Positions 45,024 through 57,971 of a stretch of DNA of 64,000 nucleotides are shown piece after piece. The notes under the pieces were generated by a model that saw nothing but the letters and a program-made list of their open reading frames with translations, searched no databases and was not told where the DNA came from. How positions within the stretch are numbered: position 1 is the first letter of the stretch; every line of letters starts with the position of its first letter. The stretch spans positions 1-64,000 of the forward strand of contig NZ_VZOV01000017.1 in the NCBI RefSeq assembly GCF_008801915.1, in the 5' to 3' direction. Source of the DNA: Cupriavidus gilardii (GTDB lineage: Bacteria; Pseudomonadota; Gammaproteobacteria; Burkholderiales; Burkholderiaceae). Made by a program: the position numbers and the translations under genes.

Positions 45024-46301
45024 TCAGTGCGCCGGCTGCGGCTCGCTGTCCGGGCCGCCGTGGCGGACCCTGGCGGGCGGCGGCTTCATGCCCCAGGCGA
45101 TTATAAGCCAGAGGACAAGCACGGCCGCGCAGCCATGGAAGACCGCGCTGCGGCCGGCGTGCTGCAGCAGCCAGCCGCCGACGGCGCCGCCGAGGAACAG
45201 CCCGATCGCCTGGGTCGTGTTGTAGACGCCGAGCGCGGCGCCGCGCGATGCCGCCGCATAGCGCGACACCAGCGAGGGCTGCATCGCCTCGAGCACGTTG
45301 AATGCCACGAAAAACAGCAGCAGCACCCCGACGATCGGCCACAGGCCGTGCACCGCGGCGAACAGCAGCTGCACCGCGGTCATCAGCGCGACCGCGCCGA
45401 GCAGCACCGGGCGGATGCGGCCATAGCGCTCTGCCGCCATCATCGGCGCCAGCATCAGCAGGAACGACACCAGCACGACCGGCAGGTAGACCTTCCAGTG
45501 CGAGTCGACAGGCATGCCGGCGTCGGCCAGCATGCCCGGCACCACCATGAACATCGCCACCTGGGAGGCGTGCAGCGCCAGCACGCCGACGTTCATGCGC
45601 GCGAGGTCCGGATTCAGCAGCACCTTGGGCAGCACCCGGTGCAGCGGCAGCTGATCCGGGTGGGGCGGCGGCGGGGTCGGTACCAGGAACAGCGTGACGG
45701 CGATGGCGAGCAGGCCCAGCACCGACATCAGCGCGAAGATGCCCGGCATGCCGATGGTGCGCAGCAGCGGCGAGGCAATCACCAGCGACAGCGCGAAGGT
45801 CAGGCCGATGCTGCCCCCGACCATTGCCATCGCCTTGGTGCGATGGCGCTCGCTGGTCAGGTCGGCGATGCAGGCGGTGATCGCGGCCGAGATCGCGCCC
45901 GTGCCCTGCAGCGCGCGGCCCGCGATGATGCCGGTCAGCGTGTCAGAGAACGCCGCGACCAGCCCGCCGGCGACGAACAGCAGCAGGCCGCCGATCATCA
46001 CCGGCTTGCGGCCGACACGGTCGGACAGCCAGCCGAGCGGGATATGCAGGAAGGCCTGCATCAGGCCGTAGATGCCCATCGCCAGGCCGATGCGCTGGGC
46101 GTCGTGGCCATCGGGGAGCGTACGGGCGTATTCGGCGAAGACAGGCAGGATCAGGAACAGGCCCAGCATGCGCAGCGCGAAGATGCTGGCCAGCGACACG
46201 CTGGCGCGCAGTTCGATACGGGTCATCCGTGCGGAGACCGCGCCGGCTGCTCGTTCGGCACCATCGGCCGCGGCTGGGGAAGAAGACTGGGTCGACGGCA
46301 T
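45024..46301 (-). CDS. MFS transporter
   Basis: 425 residues with twelve predicted membrane helices. The conserved loop between helices 2 and 3 is [13 protein letters not shown], and [12 protein letters not shown] lies in helix 4. The usual beta-proteobacterial form starts near [21 protein letters not shown] chose the ATG at 46301; another ATG at 46223 (MTRIEL) would remove a 26-residue low-complexity lead and is equally plausible. The substrate is unknown. It is divergent from uvrA with a long 473-base gap and lies upstream of ssb. Confidence 0.88.
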   Translation of the reverse strand: MPSTQSSSPAAADGAERAAGAVSARMTRIELRASVSLASIFALRMLGLFLILPVFAEYARTLPDGHDAQRIGLAMGIYGLMQAFLHIPLGWLSDRVGRKPVMIGGLLLFVAGGLVAAFSDTLTGIIAGRALQGTGAISAAITACIADLTSERHRTKAMAMVGGSIGLTFALSLVIASPLLRTIGMPGIFALMSVLGLLAIAVTLFLVPTPPPPHPDQLPLHRVLPKVLLNPDLARMNVGVLALHASQVAMFMVVPGMLADAGMPVDSHWKVYLPVVLVSFLLMLAPMMAAERYGRIRPVLLGAVALMTAVQLLFAAVHGLWPIVGVLLLFFVAFNVLEAMQPSLVSRYAAASRGAALGVYNTTQAIGLFLGGAVGGWLLQHAGRSAVFHGCAAVLVLWLIIAWGMKPPPARVRHGGPDSEPQPAH

Positions 46302-46774
46302 TGCGCTCGTGGGGACTCGGGTGAGACGGGTGGCCGGCCGTGCGCCGGGCCCCGCGCCGCGGTACGCGGCCATGCCGGGGCGCCATCCAAACCGCCACCG
46401 TGGCCACCGTGCCGGGCGCCGGAGCCGCGCCCTCTCGCCGGCAGGCGGAGGCAGGGGCAACCCCGGAAACCGAAGTTCGGTATATTAGCAGGTTTGCTCC
46501 CGGCGCCCGGCGCCGGATCGGCGGGAAGCGGCCCGGCTGGCGAGGCAATCGGCCGGCGGCACGAAGGTAGCGGCGCGCGGCGCCCGGCGGCGGCGAAAGC
46601 GGCGCGCGGGATGGCGGCAGGACCGCCGCGCCCCCCTCCCCGCCGGCCCGCGCCAAGGCCCCGGCCTGCTTCCTGCTTGAGCGTACGCCTGCGATCCGGA
46701 CATGGCGCGGGCGCTCCGTGAGACCGGCCTGTCGACCCCGACTGGCGGCCCCGCCTGGCGAAGACAAACGGTAT
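46302..46774. other. Divergent MFS/uvrA intergenic region
   Basis: 473 bases without a gene. The only AT-richer spot holds a 13-base palindrome ACCGAA-G-TTCGGT at 46469-46481 joined to TATATT (46481-46486), readable as a -10 box in either direction. From there to uvrA is a GC-rich leader of about 280 bases. No LexA-type SOS box was recognised, although uvrA is SOS-controlled in many bacteria. Confidence 0.4.
46469..46486. promoter_or_regulatory. Palindrome overlapping a -10-like box before uvrA
   Basis: ACCGAA and TTCGGT form a 6-bp inverted repeat with one central base, and the last T starts TATATT. An operator overlapping a promoter would look like this; direction is not resolved. Confidence 0.4.
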
Positions 46775-49670
<2,896 letters not shown>

Positions 49671-49672
<2 letters not shown>

Positions 49673-49725
49673 GTCGCCGGTAAGTCGCCGGCAAGTCGTT
49701 GGCAAGTCGCCGGCAAGGCGCCAGC
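49671..49725. repeat. 11-bp tandem repeat after uvrA
   Basis: Five tandem copies of AAGTCGCCGG(T/C) with one or two changes (49671-49681, 49682-49692, 49693-49703, 49704-49714, 49715-49725), preceded by a shortened unit that includes the uvrA stop codon. It lies between the convergent uvrA and Na/Pi cotransporter genes. Confidence 0.85.
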
Positions 49726-49778
49726 GAGGCGTCAGAGGTACGGGGCGACGAAAGGCCCCTGCCCTCTTCGAGCGTTCC

Positions 49779-51515
49779 CTACTCCGGCCGCACCCGCGGT
49801 GCCAGCGGCTGGGCGGGCGCGCCATTGGCGGCGCCAGCGGCGGCCAGCGGGCGCGCCTGCTCGGTGTCGCGGCCGTCCTCGTCGCGCATCCGGCTGCGAT
49901 CGAGCGCGCCGGCTTCTTCGAGCACCGGGTAGGCGGTCGCGCAGAACAAGGAGTTCAGGCGCTTCAGGTCGCTGATCACGTCCAGGTGCAGCGAGCTGGT
50001 GTCGATGCTCTCGATCGTCTGCGTGGCCACGCGGCGCAGGTGGGTATGCGAATACTTGCGCTCGAGCTCGCGGAAGGTCGCCTTCTCCATCATCAACTGG
50101 CGCGCGCTCTTCAGGTCCCCGTTCAGGAACACCGACAGCCCAAGCCGCAGATTGCCGATCAGGCGGGCATGCATCTCGGTGATTTCCTGCATGCCGGCCT
50201 CGGAAAACACCAGGTTGTGGGCGATCTTCTTGTCCCGCGCATCGATCAGGATCCGTTCGATGATGTCGGCCGCATGCTCCAGATTGATATTGAGCGAGAT
50301 GATCTCGGTCCAGCGGCGGCCGTCGCGCTCGTCGAGCGCCTCGACGCTGATGCGCGTCAGGTACAGCTTGATCGCGGTATAGAGATCGTCGATCTCGTCG
50401 TCGATGCGGCAGGTGGCGGCGGCCAGCTTGGCGTCGTTGGTCCGCAGCACGCGCAGCATGTTGTCGAGCATCTGCTCGACGCGGTCGCCGATGCGCAGCA
50501 CCTCGCGCGCGGCATTGGCCAGCGCCAGCGTCGGCGTGGACAGCGCGGCCGGATCGAGGTGGCGCGGCGTGACCTGGCTCTCGCCGGTGTTGCGGCCCGG
50601 CAATATCGTTTCGCACAGCCGCGCCAGCGGCGCGGTCAGCCCGATCAGCGCCACCGCCAGCACCACGTTGAACAGCAGATGGAAATTGACGATCAGCCGC
50701 TGCGGGTCCGCATCGACCGCGCGCAGCAGCGTCTGGGCGTCGTCCAGCAGCGGCAGCGCCACCACGCAGCCGAGCAGGCGCGACAGCAGATTGCCCAGCG
50801 TCACGCGCTTGCCGGGCTGGTTGTTGCCGGAAGTCGTCAGGAACGCCGAGATGCCCGAGCCGAGGTTGGCGCCGAGCACCAGCGCCAGCGCGACCGGGAT
50901 CGACACCACGCCGGCCGAGGCCAGCGCGCCGCAGAACAGCACCACCGCCAGGCTCGAATAGGACAGCACGGTCAGGAAGGCGCCGACCAGCATGTCGAGC
51001 GCGGTATCGCCGGTCAGGCTGGCGAACAGCACCTTGACGCCGGCGGCCTCGACCACCGGACGGGTCGCATTGGAAATCAGCTCCAGCGCCAGCGTGATCA
51101 GCCCCAGGCCGATCAGCACGCGGCCGACATGGCCCGGCCTGCTGCCCTTCCAGCTCAGATGCGCGATCACGCCGATGAAGATCAGCAGCGGCGACAGCCA
51201 CGACAGGTCCAGCGAGAACACCTGCACCATCATCGCGGTGCCGACGTTGGCGCCCAGCATGATGGCCAGCGCGGGCGCGACCGCGATCAGGCCCTGGCTG
51301 ACGAAGGAACTGACGATGACGGCCGTCGCATTGCTGCTTTGCACCAGGCCCGTCACGCCGAGGCCGGCGGCGAAGGCGCTGAAGCGATTGGCAACGCTGG
51401 CCGAGAGCACGTGGCGCAGATTCGCGCCATAGACGCGCAGAATGCCGACCTTGACGATATTCGTGCCCCAGACCAGCAGCGCGACCCCGGAGAGCAGATG
51501 AAGCAGAACGCCCAT
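49779..51515 (-). CDS. Na/Pi cotransporter family protein with PhoU-like domain
   Basis: 578 residues. Two inverted repeats of the phosphate-cotransporter core are seen: GLVQSSNATAVIVSSFVSQG with MLGANVGTAMM (about 55-90), and SYSSLAVVLFCGAL with LVLGANLGSGISAFLTTSGN (about 180-230). Some nine membrane helices are followed by a cytoplasmic PhoU-like helical domain (about 330-560). Members import phosphate with sodium or related cations. It converges with uvrA and precedes nothing obvious in an operon; apt lies 171 bases upstream in the same direction. Confidence 0.92.
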   Translation of the reverse strand: MGVLLHLLSGVALLVWGTNIVKVGILRVYGANLRHVLSASVANRFSAFAAGLGVTGLVQSSNATAVIVSSFVSQGLIAVAPALAIMLGANVGTAMMVQVFSLDLSWLSPLLIFIGVIAHLSWKGSRPGHVGRVLIGLGLITLALELISNATRPVVEAAGVKVLFASLTGDTALDMLVGAFLTVLSYSSLAVVLFCGALASAGVVSIPVALALVLGANLGSGISAFLTTSGNNQPGKRVTLGNLLSRLLGCVVALPLLDDAQTLLRAVDADPQRLIVNFHLLFNVVLAVALIGLTAPLARLCETILPGRNTGESQVTPRHLDPAALSTPTLALANAAREVLRIGDRVEQMLDNMLRVLRTNDAKLAAATCRIDDEIDDLYTAIKLYLTRISVEALDERDGRRWTEIISLNINLEHAADIIERILIDARDKKIAHNLVFSEAGMQEITEMHARLIGNLRLGLSVFLNGDLKSARQLMMEKATFRELERKYSHTHLRRVATQTIESIDTSSLHLDVISDLKRLNSLFCATAYPVLEEAGALDRSRMRDEDGRDTEQARPLAAAGAANGAPAQPLAPRVRPE

Positions 51516-51686
51516 GGTGTGGCACCCATTGCGGCCGGTGCGGCGGTCAGAGGCAGGGGCCGCCCGGCCCTTGTTGTGAATGAACGGCCATTATGCGCCC
51601 GCGCTGCGCAAGAGGGCAACGCGAGGCGCCGGCGATGATGCGCTTCGCAACGCTGGGCGGCGCTGCGGTTGTTGCGCGAAGGACGT

Positions 51687-52259
51687 TCAGTGGCCCTCGA
51701 ATCGGCACACGGTGAACAGCGGCAGGCCGCTGTCGAGCAGATGGCGCGAGCCGCCGAGCTCGGGCAGATCGACGATTGCCGCGCCTTCCACGACGGTGGC
51801 GCCGAGCCGCTCGAGCAGCCGGCGTCCGGCCATCATCGTGCCGCCGGTGGCGATCAGGTCGTCGATCAGCAGCACGCGGTCGCCCGGCTTGCAGGCATCG
51901 GCGTGGATCTCGACGGTGGCGCTGCCGTATTCGAGCTCGTATTCCTCGGCCACCGTCTGGAACGGCAGCTTGCCCTTCTTGCGGATCGGCACGAAGCCCA
52001 GGTTCAGCTCGTAGGCGACGATCGCGCCAAGGATGAAGCCGCGCGCATCGATGCCGGCCACCATGTCGAGGCCGGCGTCCATGTAGCGGTGCACGAATAC
52101 GTCGATCAGCACGCGCAGCGTCTTCGGGTCCTGCAGCAGCGGCGTGATGTCGCGAAACATCACGCCGGGCTGCGGCCAGTCGGGCACCGTACGGATGCGG
52201 TCGCGCAGATAGGTGGTGACGTCGCCCAGGGGCGGGGACTGGATGGTGGCAGCGGACAT
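51687..52259 (-). CDS. apt: Adenine phosphoribosyltransferase
   Basis: 190 residues from the ATG at 52259 (a TTG four codons earlier is possible). It converts adenine and PRPP to AMP. The PRPP motif is [14 protein letters not shown] (129-142), the N-terminal part [17 protein letters not shown] and the loop [10 protein letters not shown] are typical. Upstream, 61 bases away, lies the CPA2 antiporter gene in the same direction. No clear ribosome site. Confidence 0.97.
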   Translation of the reverse strand: MSAATIQSPPLGDVTTYLRDRIRTVPDWPQPGVMFRDITPLLQDPKTLRVLIDVFVHRYMDAGLDMVAGIDARGFILGAIVAYELNLGFVPIRKKGKLPFQTVAEEYELEYGSATVEIHADACKPGDRVLLIDDLIATGGTMMAGRRLLERLGATVVEGAAIVDLPELGGSRHLLDSGLPLFTVCRFEGH

Positions 52260-52320
52260 GGTCGGAAACAATGGATGAAGGGGATGGCTCGAGCGCCAGC
52301 CATCCAGGATAACGGCTGCG

Positions 52321-54300
52321 TCAGCGCTCGGTGATCCGCTGCTCGGCCGCCTCGAGCGCCTCGGGCGTGCCGCGCAGCACCAGGATGTCGCCGGGCTCGA
52401 GCACGGTATCGGGCTGCGGATCGAAGGCGCGGATGCCGCGCCGCCGCACGGCGGTGACCTCGACGCCGATATGCTCGAGCCCCAGCGTACCGAGACGGCG
52501 GCCGACCGCGGTCGCGTCCGGCCCCAGCGACAGCGAATGCAGCCGCACCGAGTCGCGCTCGATCATGTCCTCCTCGTCGTCGCGGCCGTGAAAGTAGCCG
52601 CGCAGCAGGCTGTAGCGCGCATCCCGCGCCTGCTGCACGCCGCGCACCACGCGCCGCATCGGCACGCCCAGCAGCACCAGCGCATGCGAGGCCAGCATCA
52701 GGCTGCCCTCGATGATCTCGGGCACGACCTCGGTCGCGCCGGCGCGCTGCAGCGCTTCCAGCTCCGAATCGTCGACCGTGCGCACGATCACCGGCAAAGC
52801 GGGCTCGAGCTCGTGCACATGGTGCAGCACCTTCAGCGCGGACGGCGTATTGGCATAGGTGATGATCACCGCCGCGGCGCGATGGATGCCTGCGGCAATC
52901 AGCGCCTCGCGCCGCCCCGCATCGCCGTAGACGACCGTATCGCCGGCCGCCGCCGCCTCGCGCACGCGGTCCGGGTCCAGGTCCAGCGCGACATAGCCGA
53001 TGCCCTCGCGCTCGAGCATCCGCGCCAGGTTCTGTCCGCTGCGGCCGTAGCCGCAGATGATCGCGTGCTTCTCGGTCTGCAGGCTCTGCGCGGCGATACG
53101 CGTCATGTTCAGCGACTGCAGCAGCCATTCGTTGGCGGCAAAGCGCATCGCGATCGCATCGCTGTACTGGATCAGGAACGGCGCCACCAGCATCGACAGC
53201 AGCATCGACGCCAGGATCACCTGCGTCAGCACCGGATCGACCAGGCCCAGCCCGTCGATCTGGTTCAGCAGCACGAAGCCGAACTCGCCGGCCTGCGCCA
53301 GGCCCAGGCCGGTGCGGATCGCCACGCCGGGACGCGAGCCGAACAGCCGCGCCAGCCCGGCGATCAGCACGAACTTGAACAGCACCGGCACGATCAGCAG
53401 CGTCAGCACCAGCCACAGGTTGTCGATCACCACGCGGACATTGAGCAGCATGCCGATGGTGACGAAGAACAGGCCGAGCAGCACGTCCCGGAACGGCTTG
53501 ATGTCTTCCTCCACCTGATGCCGGTATGGCGTCTCCGCGATCAGCATGCCGGCCATGAAGGCGCCCAGCGCCATCGACAGGCCCAGCCGCTCGGTCAGCG
53601 CCGCCATGCCCAGCGTGACCAGCAGCAGGTTCAGCATGAACAGCTCCTGCGAGCGGCGCGCGGCCACCACGTGGAACCAGCGGCTGACCACGCGCTTGCC
53701 CAGCACGAAGATCAGCGTCAGCGCGACCACGATCTTGACGATCGCCAGCGCCAGCGCCATCGGCAGCTCGCCCGGATCGCGGGACAGCGCGGGGATCACG
53801 ATCAGCAGCGGCACCACCGCCAGATCCTGGAACAGCAGCACGCTGAAGATGTTGCGGCCGTGCTCGGTCTCGAGCTCAAGCCGCTCGGACAGCATCTTGG
53901 AGACGATCGCGGTCGACGACATCGCCAGCGCGCCGCCCAGCGCGATCGACGCCTGCCAGGTCAGGTCGAACACCGCGCTGAACAGCCAGCCGACCGGCGC
54001 CACCGCCAGCATGGTCAGCACCACCTGGCTGCCGCCGAGGCCGAACACCAGCCGGCGCATCGAGCGCAGCTTGGCCAGATTGAACTCCAGCCCGATCGAG
54101 AACATCAAAAAGACCACGCCGAACTCGGCAAGGTACTTGGTCTGGCCGGAATCGCTGGCCAAGCCCAGCGCGTGGGGTCCGATCAGGATGCCGACCGCCA
54201 GATAGCCCAGCATCGGCGGCAGCTGCAGCATGCGGAAGGCGACCACGCCGAGCACGGCGGCGGCCAGCAGCACAAGGGTCAGGTCCAGCGGAGAATGCAT
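52321..54300 (-). CDS. CPA2-family cation/proton antiporter with RCK domain
   Basis: 659 residues. The first 385 are a Na+/H+ exchanger domain of about twelve helices ([49 protein letters not shown]). A TrkA-N/RCK domain follows (about 410-530; [20 protein letters not shown] with the GxGxxG NAD-binding loop) and then a TrkA-C domain (about 570-655). It belongs with KefB/KefC/YbaL, which exchange potassium for protons under nucleotide control. With the kdp operon it represents the efflux side of potassium balance. It is divergent from kdsD. Confidence 0.93.
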   Translation of the reverse strand: MHSPLDLTLVLLAAAVLGVVAFRMLQLPPMLGYLAVGILIGPHALGLASDSGQTKYLAEFGVVFLMFSIGLEFNLAKLRSMRRLVFGLGGSQVVLTMLAVAPVGWLFSAVFDLTWQASIALGGALAMSSTAIVSKMLSERLELETEHGRNIFSVLLFQDLAVVPLLIVIPALSRDPGELPMALALAIVKIVVALTLIFVLGKRVVSRWFHVVAARRSQELFMLNLLLVTLGMAALTERLGLSMALGAFMAGMLIAETPYRHQVEEDIKPFRDVLLGLFFVTIGMLLNVRVVIDNLWLVLTLLIVPVLFKFVLIAGLARLFGSRPGVAIRTGLGLAQAGEFGFVLLNQIDGLGLVDPVLTQVILASMLLSMLVAPFLIQYSDAIAMRFAANEWLLQSLNMTRIAAQSLQTEKHAIICGYGRSGQNLARMLEREGIGYVALDLDPDRVREAAAAGDTVVYGDAGRREALIAAGIHRAAAVIITYANTPSALKVLHHVHELEPALPVIVRTVDDSELEALQRAGATEVVPEIIEGSLMLASHALVLLGVPMRRVVRGVQQARDARYSLLRGYFHGRDDEEDMIERDSVRLHSLSLGPDATAVGRRLGTLGLEHIGVEVTAVRRRGIRAFDPQPDTVLEPGDILVLRGTPEALEAAEQRITER

Positions 54301-54530
54301 TCGGGCGGGCCGGTATTGGTGCGAGCGATGATGCGAGCGGTGGCGCGGATAGCGGTGCGGCAGTGCAGCGGTTGCAGGCGGTAATGCAGGCGGTGGACCG
54401 GGAACAGGCCTGCCCCGGCCCGGCGTGTTCCGTCAGGGGGCGGCCGGCCGGCGGAGACGGGACCCGGACGCGAACGCAGACGCCGCGCCGGACGCGCCGC
54501 GACCGGCCCGGGCGTCATCGCATTCATTGG

Positions 54531-54547
54531 TATACTTCGTCGCCATG
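54531..54547 (+). promoter_or_regulatory. Extended -10 box directly before kdsD
   Basis: TGGTATACT (TG at 54528-54529, TATACT at 54531-54536) ends only eight bases before the kdsD ATG at 54545. If used, transcription would begin about 54543, leaving almost no leader. No ribosome site is seen. Confidence 0.4.
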
Positions 54548-55528
54548 ATAGCCAATTTCAATGCGGAAAGAGCACTCGAGCTCGCACGCCATACCCTGCA
54601 GATCGAAGCCGATGCCGTCGCCGCGTTGTCGTCGCGGCTGACGCCGGACTTCGCGCGGGCGGTGCAGCTGGTGCTGGAGTGCTCGGGCCGCGTGGTCGTT
54701 TCCGGCATCGGCAAGTCCGGCCATATCGGCCGCAAGGTTGCCGCCACGCTGGCCTCGACCGGGACGCCTGCCTTCTTCGTCCATCCCGCCGAGGCCTCGC
54801 ACGGCGACCTTGGCATGATCACGCGCGACGATGTGCTGGTCGCGTTTTCCAATTCCGGCGAGACCTCCGAACTGCTGTCGATCGTGCCGATCGTCAAGCG
54901 CATCGGCGCCAAGCTGATCTCGGTGACCGGCAATGTCGAGTCGAACCTGGCGCAGCTGGCCGACGCGCATCTGGACGCCCGCGTCGACAAGGAAGCCTGC
55001 CCGCTGAACCTGGCGCCGACCGCCAGCACCACGGCGGCGCTGGCGCTGGGCGATGCGCTGGCGGTGGCGGTGCTCGATGCGCGCGGTTTCGGCGAAGAGG
55101 ACTTCGCGCGCTCGCACCCCGGCGGCGCGCTGGGCCGCAAGCTGCTGACCCATGTGCGGGACGTGATGCGCACCGGCAATGCGGTGCCGGAAGTCCGCGA
55201 AAGCACGCCGCTGGCGCAGGCCCTGATGGAAATCACCCGCAAGGGCATGGCCATGACCGCGATCGTCGACGCCGGCGGCCGCGCGATCGGCGTCTTCACC
55301 GACGGCGACCTGCGCCGGCTGCTGGAAACGCCGCGCGACTGGAAGACCGTGCCGATCGGCGAGGTCATGCATGCCAATCCGTTCACCGTCGGGCCCGACC
55401 AGCTCGCGGTCGAGGCGGTGCAGATCATGGAAGCGAACCGCATCAACCAGCTGCTGGTGGTCGATGCCGACCAGCGCCTGGTCGGCGCGCTGCATATCCA
55501 TGACCTGACCCGGGCCAAGGTCATCTGA
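54545..55528 (+). CDS. kdsD: D-arabinose-5-phosphate isomerase
   Basis: 327 residues, matching KdsD/KpsF. The SIS sugar-isomerase domain (about 40-175; VVSGIGKSGHIGRKVAATLA, PAEASHGDLGMI, FSNSGETSELL) is followed by two CBS domains (about 205-325; FTDGDLRRLLET). It makes arabinose-5-phosphate from ribulose-5-phosphate for Kdo synthesis of lipopolysaccharide. It heads the lpt-rpoN block, but the kdsC gene that normally comes next is missing; lptC follows after 8 bases. No Shine-Dalgarno site precedes the ATG. Confidence 0.96.
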   Translation: MIANFNAERALELARHTLQIEADAVAALSSRLTPDFARAVQLVLECSGRVVVSGIGKSGHIGRKVAATLASTGTPAFFVHPAEASHGDLGMITRDDVLVAFSNSGETSELLSIVPIVKRIGAKLISVTGNVESNLAQLADAHLDARVDKEACPLNLAPTASTTAALALGDALAVAVLDARGFGEEDFARSHPGGALGRKLLTHVRDVMRTGNAVPEVRESTPLAQALMEITRKGMAMTAIVDAGGRAIGVFTDGDLRRLLETPRDWKTVPIGEVMHANPFTVGPDQLAVEAVQIMEANRINQLLVVDADQRLVGALHIHDLTRAKVI

Positions 55529-55536
55529 CGCACGCC

Positions 55537-56163
55537 ATGCGCGATCTGTTTCCCTCCCTGTCCCGGCTCGCACTGCGGCTGATGCCGCTGCTGCTGATGG
55601 CGCTGGTCGCCGGCAGTACCTTCTGGCTCGTGCAGATCAATACGCCGCGCCAGGTCAGCGATACCGAACGCCAGAAGCGCCATGTGCCCGACTACTGGAT
55701 GGAGCGCTTCACCGCGACCGAACTGGCCGAGGACGGCAGCACCAAGATGCGCTTCACCGGCGAGCGGATGATCCATTACGAGGACGACCAGACCTACGAG
55801 GTCACGCGGCCGGCGATGCGGGCCTACGAGCCGGACCGGCCGCCGGTGACCGGCACTGCCGACCTCGGCCGGATGAACGCCGACGCGAGCGTGATCGACC
55901 TGTTCGGCAACGCCCATATCGTCCGCGTGCAGGGCGCCGATCCGTCGCAGGACCCGCAGATGAGCGCGACCTCGAGCTACTTCCAGATCCTGATCAACGA
56001 CGACATCGTCAAGACCGACAAGCCGGTCAAGCTGACCCGCGGCCCGTCGGTGATGACCGCCAACGGCCTGGTCTTCAACAATGTCACGCGCGAGGTCAAC
56101 CTGCTCGGCAATGTGCGCGGCACCATCGTGATGGCGCCGCGCGGCGGCGGCGCGAAGCCATGA
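55537..56163 (+). CDS. lptC: LPS export system protein LptC
   Basis: 208 residues. One N-terminal membrane helix (LMPLLLMALVAGSTFWLV) is followed by the periplasmic beta-jellyroll of LptC with the conserved DYWMERFTATELAEDG and the ending LLGNVRGTI. It passes lipopolysaccharide from the LptBFG complex to LptA. It starts 8 bases after kdsD and its stop overlaps the lptA start in ATGA. Confidence 0.93.
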   Translation: MRDLFPSLSRLALRLMPLLLMALVAGSTFWLVQINTPRQVSDTERQKRHVPDYWMERFTATELAEDGSTKMRFTGERMIHYEDDQTYEVTRPAMRAYEPDRPPVTGTADLGRMNADASVIDLFGNAHIVRVQGADPSQDPQMSATSSYFQILINDDIVKTDKPVKLTRGPSVMTANGLVFNNVTREVNLLGNVRGTIVMAPRGGGAKP

Positions 56164-56873
56164 CGCATCGCGCCGCCGCGCCCGCCACGCAACCTTCGAA
56201 CGATCCCTCCCGGACAACGCCAATCAACGCCATCGTGGCCAACATGACCCTGACCCTGACGACCTGGACCCGCCGCCGCGCCACCGCCGTGCTGCTCGCC
56301 TTCGCCGCCGGCATGACGCTCGCCCTGCCGGCGCTCGCCGAACGCGCCGACCGCGACAAGCCGCTGGTGCTCGAGGCCGACAACGCCAGCTACGACGACG
56401 TCAAGCAGATCTATACGCTGACCGGCAACGTGGTGTTGACCAAGGGCACCATGGTGCTGAAGTCCGATGCCGCCGAGGTCCGCACCGACCCGGAGGGCTA
56501 CCAGTACGCGGTGGCGACTTCCAAGGGGGGCAAGCAGGCCTACATCCGGCAGAAGCGCGACAACGTCGACGAGTACATCGACGGCTGGGGCGACCGCATC
56601 GAATACGACGGCAAGCAGGAGGTCGCCAAGCTGATCGGCAATGCCCGCATGGCGCGCCTGGCCGGTGCCAAGATCGTCGACGAGATCCGCGGCGCGGTGC
56701 TGACCTACGACAGCCGCAACGAGTTCTACACCGCGGCCGGCGGCAGCGGCAACGCGGCGCCGGCGAACCCGTCCGGCCGCGTGCGCGCGGTGCTGTCGCC
56801 GCGCCAGAGCCAGGGAACCGGCGGCAGCGGTGCCGGTGTCGATCTGAAGGGCTCGCCGACGGCCAAACCCTGA
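56160..56873 (+). CDS. lptA: Periplasmic LPS-binding protein LptA
   Basis: 237 residues from the ATG that overlaps the lptC stop; an internal ATG at 56244 (residue 29) directly precedes the signal peptide ([18 protein letters not shown]) and may be the real start. The mature OstA-type domain has [40 protein letters not shown] and [10 protein letters not shown]. It forms the periplasmic bridge that carries lipopolysaccharide to the outer membrane. The C-terminal 35 residues are low complexity. Confidence 0.93.
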   Translation: MTHRAAAPATQPSNDPSRTTPINAIVANMTLTLTTWTRRRATAVLLAFAAGMTLALPALAERADRDKPLVLEADNASYDDVKQIYTLTGNVVLTKGTMVLKSDAAEVRTDPEGYQYAVATSKGGKQAYIRQKRDNVDEYIDGWGDRIEYDGKQEVAKLIGNARMARLAGAKIVDEIRGAVLTYDSRNEFYTAAGGSGNAAPANPSGRVRAVLSPRQSQGTGGSGAGVDLKGSPTAKP

Positions 56874-56955
56874 CCGCTTGCCGGCCCGCCCCCGGCCCAC
56901 GCCGCACGCGCTTCGCCGCCAGCTTCGCATCACGCAGCATCAAAGGATTGCCCAC

Positions 56956-57780
56956 ATGTCCGTTGCCGACACCGCTACCGCCACCGCTCCAGCCGCCAAC
57001 GCCAATACCGCAGCCGGCGCTGGCGCCGGCACGATGCCCGTCACCAGCAACCTGGTGGTGCGCCATCTGAAGAAGCGCTACGGCTCGCGCACCGTGGTCA
57101 AGGACGTGTCGCTCGACGTCAAGAGCGGCGAGGTCGTTGGCCTGCTCGGCCCCAACGGCGCGGGCAAGACCACCTCGTTCTACATGATCGTTGGCCTGGT
57201 CGCGCTCGACGAAGGCGACATCGTGCTCGATGGCCAGCACATCAGCGGCCTGCCGATCCACGAGCGCGCGCGCATGGGGCTGTCGTACCTGCCACAGGAA
57301 GCATCGGTGTTCCGCAAGCTCAATGTCGAGCAGAACATCCGCGCGGTGCTGGAACTGCAGCGCGACAACGGCAAGGCGCTGTCCGCGGCCGAGATCGAGC
57401 GCCGCCTCGACAGCCTGCTCGACGACCTGCAAATCGCGCACCTGCGCAACAACCCGGCGCTGTCGCTGTCCGGCGGCGAGCGGCGGCGCGTCGAGATCGC
57501 GCGGGCGTTGGCCTCCGCGCCGCGCTTCATCCTGCTCGACGAACCCTTCGCCGGCGTCGATCCGATCGCCGTGGGCGAAATCCAGCGCATCGTCAGCTTC
57601 CTGAAGGCGCGCAATATCGGCGTGCTGATCACCGACCACAACGTACGCGAGACGCTGGGCATCTGCGACCACGCCTACATCATCAGCGAGGGCGCGGTGC
57701 TGGCGGCAGGCGAGCCCAAGGAAATCATCGCCAACGAATCGGTGCGGCGCGTCTACCTGGGCGAAAACTTCCGCATGTAA
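56956..57780 (+). CDS. lptB: LPS export ABC transporter ATPase LptB
   Basis: 274 residues; about 30 extra residues of Ala/Thr/Asn precede the conserved core, which starts [20 protein letters not shown]. Walker [10 protein letters not shown], signature [15 protein letters not shown], Walker [13 protein letters not shown] and the switch histidine [10 protein letters not shown] are complete. It powers lipopolysaccharide extraction with LptF and LptG (not in the window). AAAGGA (56942-56947) sets the ATG at 56956. Confidence 0.96.
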   Translation: MSVADTATATAPAANANTAAGAGAGTMPVTSNLVVRHLKKRYGSRTVVKDVSLDVKSGEVVGLLGPNGAGKTTSFYMIVGLVALDEGDIVLDGQHISGLPIHERARMGLSYLPQEASVFRKLNVEQNIRAVLELQRDNGKALSAAEIERRLDSLLDDLQIAHLRNNPALSLSGGERRRVEIARALASAPRFILLDEPFAGVDPIAVGEIQRIVSFLKARNIGVLITDHNVRETLGICDHAYIISEGAVLAAGEPKEIIANESVRRVYLGENFRM

Positions 57781-57816
57781 CGGCGCGCTGACACCGGGCG
57801 GTCCGCCGCGCGACTC

Positions 57817-57831
57817 CCCCGCACTGCGGGG
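57817..57831. other. Short GC hairpin between lptB and rpoN
   Basis: CCCCGC (57817-57822), loop ACT, GCGGGG (57826-57831). There is no T-run, so it is more likely a pause or mRNA-stability element than a terminator; lptB and rpoN may still be co-transcribed. Confidence 0.35.
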
Positions 57832-57971
57832 CCGCCGCTTCGCACGCCGGCAAGCGATGCCACGATCCTCCTCTGGTGATCCATCAGGCAATCGCTTCTG
57901 ACCACGCAATCGAAACTTCCGATAGCAAATTCCGTTCCATCGCGGCCGAAGTTGCGCATAAAATAGGCCGC

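Noticed and set aside
57936..57964. Promoter directly before rpoN (TTCCAT and TAAAAT)
   Set aside because: The -35 is poor and the start would leave no leader; rpoN may be co-transcribed with lptB.
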